6,043 nucleotides of DNA, taken from the NCBI GenBank assembly GCA_023356515.1, contig JAKQYG010000260.1, positions 1 to 6,043 on the forward strand, written 5' to 3'. Positions 1 through 4,976 of the stretch are shown here, piece after piece; position 1 is the first letter of the stretch; each line of letters starts with the position of its first letter. Made by a program: the position numbers and the translations under genes. The stretch is from Trichodesmium sp. MAG_R04 (GTDB lineage Bacteria; Cyanobacteriota; Cyanobacteriia; Cyanobacteriales; Microcoleaceae). The notes under the pieces were generated by a model. The model made no database searches. It was not told the DNA's origin and worked only from the letters and a program-made list of their open reading frames with translations.

Positions 1-499
1 CTTGTTCTAATTTATTTTTTAAATATTCAATATTATTGTGGCTATATTCGACAATTTTTGCACCACTAAGAATGGCTCCATTTTTCAGACTAGAATGATT
101 ATATTCATCTGATAGAATTAAGTCACGTTGACTAACAACTGAGGAAATTACACCAATGTTTGCTAAATATCCTGAACTAAACACTAATGCTGCTTCTGTT
201 TGTTTTAATTTTGCTATTTCCAGTTCTAATTCCTGATGTATTTTTCGATGACCTGTTAATAAACGCGAGCCTGTACTACCGCTACCAAATTCTTTTGTTG
301 CCTGGATAGATGCTGCAATTAGACGTTCATCTCCTGCTAATCCTAAATAATCATTACTGGCAAAATTTATTAGTTGTTTTCCTTCTAATTTAATTATTGC
401 GCCGGGAATACTTTCAATAGTTTTAACTGAACGATACCAGTTTGCCTTATCTATTGTTGATAGTGACGACTCTATCCAACTATAGGGATTACTTTGCAT
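1..499 (-). CDS. bioF: 8-amino-7-oxononanoate synthase (BioF), N-terminal part, cut by the window edge
   Basis: This is the first 166 codons of a PLP-dependent alpha-oxoamine synthase. The family condenses pimeloyl-ACP/CoA with L-alanine to give 8-amino-7-oxononanoate, the first step of biotin ring assembly in the cytoplasm. I translated the minus strand by hand from the ATG at 499-497; the frame stays open to base 1. Family landmarks, in order, are NFASNDYLGL (residues 45-54), FGSGSTGSRLLTGH (71-84), the cofactor-stacking region LVFSSGYLAN (105-114) and LSDEYNHSSL (129-138), whose His is the PLP-ring-stacking residue of the family. The PLP-binding lysine lies in the missing C-terminal half; family members are about 380-400 residues. 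No good Shine-Dalgarno is visible before this ATG, but the start fits the usual N-terminal length. Close relatives (2-amino-3-ketobutyrate CoA ligase, serine palmitoyltransferase) share the fold, so the BioF call is strong but not absolute without the rest of the protein. Confidence 0.9.
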   Translation of the reverse strand, partial: MQSNPYSWIESSLSTIDKANWYRSVKTIESIPGAIIKLEGKQLINFASNDYLGLAGDERLIAASIQATKEFGSGSTGSRLLTGHRKIHQELELEIAKLKQTEAALVFSSGYLANIGVISSVVSQRDLILSDEYNHSSLKNGAILSGAKIVEYSHNNIEYLKNKLEQ

Positions 500-527
500 T
501 TTTAGGGAAACATAATTATTTATAACT

Positions 528-600
528 TATCAAAAAACTGGGTTTAAATCTCACCCTTACAAGACAACTTTTTAGTTTTTTTTTCTAAATATACGCGTTA
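528..600 (-). promoter_or_regulatory. Probable zone holding the bioF promoter (elements weak)
   Basis: Upstream of bioF on the minus strand there is a TATAAA-like box close to the gene (revcomp of bases about 516-521), with TTTAAA about 18 bases further upstream (about 541-547). Both are ordinary in AT-rich DNA and no operator was seen. I place the promoter region here because the nearest upstream gene is 358 bases away, not because the boxes are strong. Confidence 0.2.
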
Positions 601-646
601 TAATAAATGTTATATTACAGAACTTTTAACTTTTTATAAATAGTAA

Positions 647-746
647 GTAAGCATTCAGCTTTTGAATTTATGGAAGCAACTACTAAGATTACCTAATGAG
701 CAATTACATTTCCTTTCCTTCCGAATACTACCTGCTGAATACTTAC
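647..746. repeat. Inverted repeat, 13-bp arms, 74-bp interior
   Basis: The left arm is GTAAGCATTCAGC (647-659) and the right arm is GCTGAATACTTAC (734-746). The arms match at 12 of 13 positions when one is reverse-complemented. GAATACT also recurs at 723-729 and 738-744, a 15-base direct period. The interior encodes nothing recognisable. The arms resemble short filler repeats I recall from cyanobacterial intergenic DNA; a MITE remnant is the alternative. No target-site duplication was recognised. Confidence 0.45.
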
Positions 747-817
747 AATAGTAGACGACAAATTAGAGAAGTTAGATATAACCTCCCTACAGATTTATCC
801 TGTTTTTATGTGGTTTA

Positions 818-846
818 TTTGTACCATGGGCATCTTGCCTACCAAA
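818..846. repeat. Short palindromic repeat-like sequence around GGCATCTTGCC
   Basis: The core GGCA-TCT-TGCC (829-839) is a perfect 4-bp stem. TTTG (818-821) and CAAA (843-846) could extend it asymmetrically, and TACCA is directly repeated at 822-826 and 840-844. From memory, versions of this GGGCATCTTGCCC-type sequence are frequent between genes in several cyanobacteria. On the minus strand no U-tract follows it, so I do not call it a terminator, although it lies just after the flotillin stop codon. Confidence 0.35.
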
Positions 847-857
847 TAATAATTTAA

Positions 858-2141
858 CTACTTACTACTGACTTCAGTTAACTTTTGACTACTGACTTCA
901 GCTATATCCGTTCCTGCTGTCAAACTTTCCAGGGTAGCAGCTACATCAATACCAGCAGTTTGCTTTAACTCTTCAAAGAAAGCAGCCATTTTGGTAGCAT
1001 TACCCCCACCTTGAGCATTAATCACAGTCACATTATCTACCTCCACCTCTGGCACAGTAGACACTATAATCTTCAACAACTCTTCCAACTTCTGATACAG
1101 AAAAACATCCCGGGCATTTGGACCAGCAGCTTTCCAAGATTCCGCCAATTTTCGAATACCCTCAGCTTGTGCCTTTCCTGGTTCTATAATAGCAGCAGCA
1201 TCTCCCTTCGCCCGAGCCATCGCTCGCTTACATTCAGCTTCTGCGGGAGCAACCACATCCGCCTGTAACCTTTGCTCCACTTGTTTGATCCGTTCCTTCT
1301 GTACTGCTACCTCAGCCTGAGTTCGTGCTACTTCTGACCCAATATCTGCTTCTGCCTCAGCTACCACAGCTTGCCGTTTTGTTATCGCATCTTGAATTCG
1401 TCTTTCTGCCTCTGCACGAGCCATCTCAATCTCAGTTTCAATCTGTTTGAGAGAAGTATTCTTATGGTTTTCTGCAGACCGCATGATTGATTCTGCCTGA
1501 CTTTTAGCTTCAGCAATGCGAGAATCTCGTAAAAGTTCCGCCTGTTGCTTACGACCAATAGAATCAAGATATCCCACTTCATCCGAAATATTCTGAATTT
1601 TCAGAGTATCTAGTATTAAGCCTAACTTTTCCAAGTCGTCTTCTGCTTCTTCTAGTAAGCTTTTCGCAAAAGCAATTTTATCCTCATTTACCTGTTCCGG
1701 TGTCAGAGAAGCTAACACACCACGCAAATTTCCTTCTAGATTTTCCTGAGCTAGTTTTTCAATTTCCTGACGAGATTTTCCTAGCAACCGCTCTATAGCA
1801 TTATGAATGGTAGGTTCCTCACCAGCAACTTTTATGTTTGCCACACCTTCCACTGTCAAGGGAATACCACCTTTAGAATAAGCATTATTAACCTGGAGTT
1901 CAATAATCATATTACTCAAGTCCATGCGAAAAGCTTTTTCTAATAGAGGGACACGAACGCTACTACCACCTTTAACTAGACGATATCCCACTTTTCTCTC
2001 GCTGTCTCCAACACGGTGACGACTACCAGCAAAAATTAGAACTTCACTTGGTTGACAAATGTAATAAAGGTTGCGAATTACAAAAATACCCGCACTAGTT
2101 CCTACTCCGAAAACTGCGAGTAATGCTAATACTATTTCCAT
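858..2141 (-). CDS. Flotillin-like SPFH (band 7) protein, shorter paralogue
   Basis: This is a 427-residue membrane-anchored flotillin relative. Bacterial flotillins form large inner-membrane oligomers that organise membrane domains and are linked to envelope stress and membrane fluidity. An N-terminal hydrophobic helix (about residues 4-24) is followed by an SPFH domain (about 28-200), which opens with CQPSEVLIFAGSR and contains NAYSKGG (86-92), LEGNLRGVLASLTPEQ (135-150) and LKIQNISDEVGYLDSIGRK (180-198). An Ala/Glu/Arg-rich coiled coil follows (about 200-335), then a flotillin-type C-terminal region (about 340-400). The SPFH core is about 57% identical to the neighbour at 2391-3776. The start is supported by GGAG at 2155-2152, 10 bases upstream. 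The last 14 residues (AEVSSQKLTEVSSK) come from a 24-base direct repeat (see 864-901). It is shorter than YuaG (about 509) and YqiK (about 553), mainly in the coiled coil. Partners are presumably the NfeD proteins encoded upstream. Family assignment is firm; the cellular role is inference. Confidence 0.92.
   Translation of the reverse strand: MEIVLALLAVFGVGTSAGIFVIRNLYYICQPSEVLIFAGSRHRVGDSERKVGYRLVKGGSSVRVPLLEKAFRMDLSNMIIELQVNNAYSKGGIPLTVEGVANIKVAGEEPTIHNAIERLLGKSRQEIEKLAQENLEGNLRGVLASLTPEQVNEDKIAFAKSLLEEAEDDLEKLGLILDTLKIQNISDEVGYLDSIGRKQQAELLRDSRIAEAKSQAESIMRSAENHKNTSLKQIETEIEMARAEAERRIQDAITKRQAVVAEAEADIGSEVARTQAEVAVQKERIKQVEQRLQADVVAPAEAECKRAMARAKGDAAAIIEPGKAQAEGIRKLAESWKAAGPNARDVFLYQKLEELLKIIVSTVPEVEVDNVTVINAQGGGNATKMAAFFEELKQTAGIDVAATLESLTAGTDIAEVSSQKLTEVSSK
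864..901. repeat. Two copies of a 14-base direct repeat inside the 3' end of the flotillin gene
   Basis: ACTACTGACTTCAG occurs exactly at 864-877 and again at 888-901, a period of 24 bases. On the minus strand the two copies encode the two EVSS tetrapeptides at the extreme C-terminus of the flotillin-like protein. The DNA between them (TTAACTTTTG) resembles cyanobacterial spacer repeats more than coding sequence. Confidence 0.7.
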
Positions 2142-2390
2142 GATTTTTTAACTCCGTAATTTTATTTAGTAATAAGGAATAGAGAATGGTATTAAACTCC
2201 TTAAAAGTGCTGTAAATTTTAGTTGGCTTCATATACTTAACTTACAACAGTTTTTTAAATAGGAAAGTAAAATTGATTTTTAATCTCTATAATAACAACA
2301 TCATTACAACCAATTTTTTGTCATTGAAACTACTTGTAACAAAATATCTATAAAAAGGATTTATGAAGCAAGTTTCCAAATAAGAAAACT
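2142..2390. other. Spacer between the two flotillin genes
   Basis: These 249 AT-rich bases contain no supported gene. Going down the minus strand, the spacer holds a 14-base motif at 2266-2253 that is also present upstream of the first NfeD gene, and a GGAG Shine-Dalgarno at 2155-2152 just before the downstream start. TTGTAA-like and TATTAT-like boxes exist around 2280-2315, but their spacing is poor. The length of the gap suggests that the second flotillin gene may have its own promoter. Confidence 0.5.
2253..2266 (-). promoter_or_regulatory. Candidate shared upstream motif, copy 2
   Basis: On the minus strand this reads TTTCCTATTTAAAA. It lies 111-124 bases upstream of the start of the shorter flotillin gene. 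The same 14 bases occur at 4935-4922, 90-103 bases upstream of the first NfeD gene. Similar distance and orientation suggest a binding site or a promoter part, but the AT-rich composition makes chance agreement possible. Confidence 0.3.
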
Positions 2391-3776
2391 CTATTTTTGA
2401 GCCTCCAGAGATTCGATTTTTTTACTATTCTGACTGCTGAAATTGCCTGTAACATCAACGCCAAGAGTTTGGTTAACATTTTTGAGGAACTGACGGAATA
2501 TTTCTGGATAGGCATTTATCAAGCTAGCGATGGACTTACCATCCCCACTATCAATAACATTAACATTTTCCAGTTTAACTTGTCCTGGAATCTTAGCAGA
2601 CTCCCGCAAAATCATGCTAATCTGCTGTAAGTAAAATAACTCAGCAGCATCCTTACCAGTCTCTTGCCAAACCAAGGAAAGCATATCGTTAACTAAAGCT
2701 TCAGCTTTAGCATTCTCTGAGAGTGAAGTGGCATTTCCCTTGGCTAGTAACTCTTTAGCTTGCCGTTGTGCTTCTGCGGGCAAAACTTCATCTGCTTCTA
2801 GACGTAACCTTTCTAATTCCGCGCGGACTGTTTGCAATAATTGTTCTGCTCTTGCTCTAGCTTCTTTGCCTGCTGCTATAGTCCGTTCTTCTTCAGAACG
2901 CGCTTGCTGTTCTAATTCAGCTTTGATTTTGCGAAGTTCGTTTTCTTTCTGAACTATTAATGTAGCTGCCTGAGTTTTGGCAATTTCTGACTCTCGTTTA
3001 GACTCTGCTTCTACCTGCTCTGCTTCTGCTTTAGCATTAGATTCGGCAATTTCTGCATCTCGGCGAATTATGGCAATTCGTTTGCGACCGATAGATTTGA
3101 GGTAGTCTACATCATCAGAAACGCTTTGAATTTTCAGGATGTCAAGTTGTAGACCCAATTTAGCTAAGTCCCGACTCACGTCTTCAGCAATGCGTTCGGC
3201 AAATTGAAGACGATCTTCATTTAATTGTTCTGGAGTGAGGGTGGCGACAACTCCCCGCAGGTTCCCTTCTAAGGTTTCTCTAGCAACACGGGTGATTTCT
3301 GAGGGATCGCGATCTAGAAATCTTTCTATGGCATTGCCTACAACGTTCGGGTCGTTAGAAACTTTCATATTAGCGATCGCTTGAATATTCAATGGAGTAC
3401 CTCCTTTGGAGTAGGCATTACTCACTTCTACGGGAACTGGCATTGTTCGCAAATCCATTGTTTTAGTTGTTTCCAAAATTGGAATGGGAATTGCTCTGCC
3501 ACCAAAGATTACGCGATAACCAACTGTTTGCCCTTCTTTGAGCCGCCGTTTACGACCGGATAAAATTAGAATTTCATTTGGTTTACAAATTTGTATAAAT
3601 GTATTGATAAACCAAATTAGCATTAATGCTCCAAATATGGATATAGCTATGGGTAAAGCTGTAGAAATGGACACTGTTGAATCATCAGTGTTACTATTGT
3701 TTATTAGATTCGGATTTTGTGCTATTTCTACATTTTTTATTTCGCTCATTTCTGAATCTAAAAATCTATTTTTCAT
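2391..3776 (-). CDS. Flotillin-like SPFH (band 7) protein, longer paralogue with N-terminal extension
   Basis: This 461-residue flotillin relative is probably the main partner of the NfeD proteins encoded just upstream. It begins with a hydrophilic, Asn/Ser-rich stretch (about 1-36) not found in its paralogue. A single membrane helix follows (about 38-62), then the SPFH domain (about 64-232), opening with CKPNEILILSGRKRR and containing NAYSKGG (120-126), LEGNLRGVVATLTPEQ (169-184) and LKIQSVSDDVDYLKSIGRK (214-232). A long Glu/Ala/Arg-rich coiled coil spans about 233-345, and a flotillin-type C-terminal region about 365-445. A Cys directly after the membrane helix is shared with the paralogue (residue 64 here, 29 there). 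The ATG at 3776 has a strong GGGAGGAA ribosome site 10 bases upstream, so I prefer it to the internal ATG at residue 10, which has none. It starts 77 bases after the short NfeD gene, consistent with one transcript. Family assignment is firm; function is inferred from the NfeD-flotillin pairing. Confidence 0.93.
   Translation of the reverse strand: MKNRFLDSEMSEIKNVEIAQNPNLINNSNTDDSTVSISTALPIAISIFGALMLIWFINTFIQICKPNEILILSGRKRRLKEGQTVGYRVIFGGRAIPIPILETTKTMDLRTMPVPVEVSNAYSKGGTPLNIQAIANMKVSNDPNVVGNAIERFLDRDPSEITRVARETLEGNLRGVVATLTPEQLNEDRLQFAERIAEDVSRDLAKLGLQLDILKIQSVSDDVDYLKSIGRKRIAIIRRDAEIAESNAKAEAEQVEAESKRESEIAKTQAATLIVQKENELRKIKAELEQQARSEEERTIAAGKEARARAEQLLQTVRAELERLRLEADEVLPAEAQRQAKELLAKGNATSLSENAKAEALVNDMLSLVWQETGKDAAELFYLQQISMILRESAKIPGQVKLENVNVIDSGDGKSIASLINAYPEIFRQFLKNVNQTLGVDVTGNFSSQNSKKIESLEAQK
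3373..3380. repeat. HIP1 octamer palindrome GCGATCGC
   Basis: This is an exact HIP1 site inside the longer flotillin gene. HIP1 is strongly over-represented in many cyanobacterial genomes. One copy is only suggestive, but it agrees with the other signs of a cyanobacterial origin. A related palindrome, GATCGCGATC, lies nearby at 3305-3314. Confidence 0.75.
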
Positions 3777-3785
3777 CAGATATAT

Positions 3786-3793
3786 TTCCTCCC
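3786..3793 (-). promoter_or_regulatory. Strong Shine-Dalgarno that fixes the start of the longer flotillin
   Basis: The minus strand reads GGGAGGAA here, 10 bases before the ATG at 3776. It is the best ribosome binding site in the window and decides between residue 1 and the internal Met at residue 10, so the hydrophilic N-terminal extension is probably translated. Confidence 0.75.
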
Positions 3794-3799
3794 TAAGTT

Positions 3800-3829
3800 A
3801 TTGTGAAATAAATCATCAATTTTTGACAA
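3800..3829 (-). promoter_or_regulatory. Possible internal promoter before the longer flotillin gene
   Basis: The minus strand has TTGTCA (3829-3824, 5 of 6 to the -35 consensus) and CACAAT (3805-3800, 4 of 6 to the -10 consensus), separated by 18 bases. The same bases form a weak inverted repeat, ATTGT with ACAAT. It could give the flotillins expression independent of the NfeD genes. The -10 match is poor, so this is only a candidate. Confidence 0.22.
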
Positions 3830-3853
3830 TATAGCATGATTAACTACTCATGT

Positions 3854-4195
3854 TTATTTATGGTAATGAAAAGATAATTTTGAAACCACCCATACCTGGC
3901 TATTTTCCATACCTATAATAAATACTTTTTCTCCCTTAGAAAATTTGGTAGATTCTTCTGTACGTGCAATTAGCTCAAGATTAGACCCCTTAATATTTAG
4001 ACTAACTTTACCCCTACTATTAGTATCAAATGCAATTTCTACTGTACAAGGTAAACCCAACAAATCTTGAGGACTAACCAGACTATTTATAACTTGTCGT
4101 TGGCGAAAGATAGACAACAATAATACTATTAATATACCCCCAAATATTCCTACTGCCACTGAGATATAGACTAGCATTAAAATTTGATTTTTCAT
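3854..4195 (-). CDS. Short NfeD-like protein: one membrane helix plus OB-fold domain
   Basis: This is a 113-residue protein. Residues 7-29 form one hydrophobic helix, followed by a basic RQRQ stop-transfer stretch, then an NfeD-type OB-fold domain (about 40-106) with LLGLPCTVEI, NSRGKVSLNIKG, KGEKVFIIG and VWVVS. The domain is about 55% identical (38 of 69 positions) to that of the full-size NfeD protein encoded 27 bases upstream. The N-terminal membrane helices present in the longer protein are missing here. NfeD OB domains are thought to act with SPFH proteins at the membrane; this one is presumably a reduced partner for the flotillin encoded 77 bases downstream. AAGGA (4210-4206), 10 bases before the ATG, supports the start. 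The reading frame is intact and ends naturally, so it looks like a working gene and not a fragment. It probably arose by partial duplication. Confidence 0.85.
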   Translation of the reverse strand: MKNQILMLVYISVAVGIFGGILIVLLLSIFRQRQVINSLVSPQDLLGLPCTVEIAFDTNSRGKVSLNIKGSNLELIARTEESTKFSKGEKVFIIGMENSQVWVVSKLSFHYHK

Positions 4196-4222
4196 CCTGA
4201 TTTTTTCCTTAGTAAAAAAATC

Positions 4223-4831
4223 CTAAGATTTCTCCTCAGAAGACTTAGCCAGCCAATCTTCTGATACCACCCATATCCTATTATTTTCTACTCCTACTAT
4301 AAATACTTTTTCTCCCTTAGTCAACTCCCTATTTTCTTCAGTAAAAGCAATAAATCCTACCCCAGTTCCCTTCACATTTACTTGTATTTTACCTTTACTA
4401 TTTTTATTAAAAGGAATCTCAACCGTTCCCCAAAGACCTACTAAATCACTACTGCGCACCAAGCTATCAACCTGACTATGTTTTAGGGTATGTAACACCC
4501 ATGCCATAATTGTACCACATAAAATGCCAACAATTATAGAAAGAATAGCAATTATTGTTGGTGAAAGACTCGCAGAAAGATAATATAATAAAATTCCAGT
4601 TAAGCCAAAAAAGCAACTGCCAAAAGTCCAAAATTTAAAGCTAAAGAATGGTAGCCATAACCCCCGATAACGTTGATATATTGAGGTTTTACCTTGTTTA
4701 TTTTCTTTGTCAATTATTTCTAGGTCTGCCTCAAAATCTTGATCGAAGTCTACACCATCAAGGCCTGCAAATGCCGAAAGTGCAACAAATACTCCACCAA
4801 TAATTAGACAGAAAATATAAGCTGATACCAT
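4223..4831 (-). CDS. NfeD-family integral membrane protein (YuaF/YqiJ-like), flotillin partner
   Basis: This is a 202-residue membrane protein of the size expected for the flotillin-linked NfeD type (YuaF about 174, YqiJ about 209). A first helix (about 4-23) is followed by an acidic loop (DGVDFDQDFEADLEIIDKE, 25-43), two closely spaced helices (about 62-86 and 91-114), then the OB-fold domain (about 125-192) with LVGLWGTVEI, NSKGKIQVNVKG, KGEKVFIVG and IWVVS. Such proteins sit beside SPFH proteins in many bacteria and are thought to work in the same membrane assembly. AAGGA at 4842-4838, six bases before the ATG, gives a good ribosome site. It is the first gene of the proposed cluster; the next gene starts 27 bases after its stop, which suggests cotranscription. 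The upstream spacer carries a hairpin and a 14-base motif that recurs before the second flotillin gene. Confidence 0.88.
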   Translation of the reverse strand: MVSAYIFCLIIGGVFVALSAFAGLDGVDFDQDFEADLEIIDKENKQGKTSIYQRYRGLWLPFFSFKFWTFGSCFFGLTGILLYYLSASLSPTIIAILSIIVGILCGTIMAWVLHTLKHSQVDSLVRSSDLVGLWGTVEIPFNKNSKGKIQVNVKGTGVGFIAFTEENRELTKGEKVFIVGVENNRIWVVSEDWLAKSSEEKS

Positions 4832-4884
4832 AAGATGTCCTTCATGTTTTTTTATCTTCTTATCTGTTTATATTTTGGCAAATT

Positions 4885-4937
4885 AGTTTCCCTATTTACG
4901 AATTTGTAAAAAAAATTTGTATTTTAAATAGGAAACT
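4885..4937. repeat. Bulged inverted repeat upstream of the first NfeD gene
   Basis: AGTTTCCCTATTTA (4885-4898) pairs with TAAATAGGAAACT (4925-4937) over 13 bp with a single unpaired C, around a 26-base AT-rich interior. On the minus strand the distal arm is followed by AATTTGCC and not a U-tract, so it is not a canonical terminator. The right arm overlaps the 14-base motif shared with the spacer before the second flotillin gene. It could be an operator with two half-sites or an RNA hairpin in the leader. Confidence 0.5.
4922..4935 (-). promoter_or_regulatory. Candidate shared upstream motif, copy 1
   Basis: The minus strand reads TTTCCTATTTAAAA, 90-103 bases before the start of the first NfeD gene. 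It is identical to the copy at 2266-2253 and also forms most of one arm of the inverted repeat at 4885-4937. No convincing -35/-10 pair could be assigned in this 145-base spacer. Confidence 0.3.
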
Positions 4938-4948
4938 ACTTATTATTT

Positions 4949-4966
4949 TATAGAAGAAATTCTATA
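4949..4966 (-). other. Small perfect hairpin just after the TIGR03032 gene
   Basis: TATAGAA (4949-4955) and TTCTATA (4960-4966) form a perfect 7-bp stem with a 4-base loop. On the minus strand it begins 10 bases after the stop codon. The stem is AU-rich and the bases that follow are AAATAATAAG and not a U-run, so it would be a weak transcript end at best. It may instead protect the 3' end of the message. Confidence 0.35.
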
Positions 4967-4976
4967 GGATCTAAAG

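Larger units (their letters stand above)
500..857. other. Intergenic spacer between the second flotillin gene and bioF, with decayed repeats
   Basis: These 358 bases carry no gene I can support. The spacer is AT-rich. It contains an inverted-repeat pair (647-659 with 734-746), a small palindromic GGCA-TCT-TGCC core (829-839) and a T-run at 575-583. No GC-rich hairpin followed by a minus-strand U-tract was found, so the end of the flotillin transcript is not obvious. A 53-codon plus-strand ORF at 696-857 crosses the repeats and is not believed. Confidence 0.6.

Noticed and set aside
530..560. tRNA-like T-arm (GGGTTTAAATC)
   Set aside because: There is no D-arm, anticodon arm or acceptor pairing at proper distances, and the upstream side is the bioF coding start.
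565..595. T-run with flanking TTTAG/CTAAA as a terminator
   Set aside because: The stem is only 5 AT pairs. On the minus strand the run reads as A residues, so it cannot serve the genes present here.
696..857. Plus-strand ORF of 53 codons (ATG at 696, TAA at 855-857)
   Set aside because: It has no ribosome site, runs through the inverted-repeat arm and the GGCATCTTGCC palindrome, and encodes nothing recognisable. It abuts the flotillin stop codon by coincidence.
1011..1268. Plus-strand ORF opposite the shorter flotillin gene
   Set aside because: It is an antisense shadow of a clear SPFH coding region. Its protein is low in complexity and matches no family.
1310..1460. Repetitive GCT/TCT-rich stretch that might be a DNA repeat
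   Set aside because: It is explained by Ala/Glu/Arg-rich coiled-coil codons of the flotillin protein; there is no exact tandem unit.
2728..2952. Plus-strand Ser/Ala-rich ORF opposite the coiled coil of the longer flotillin
   Set aside because: It is the reverse reading of Glu/Ala/Arg-rich coiled-coil codons, a usual artefact.
3538..3834. Plus-strand ORF of 98 codons opposite the start of the longer flotillin gene
   Set aside because: It is antisense to conserved SPFH codons and the membrane helix. The minus-strand gene has a strong ribosome site and family motifs.
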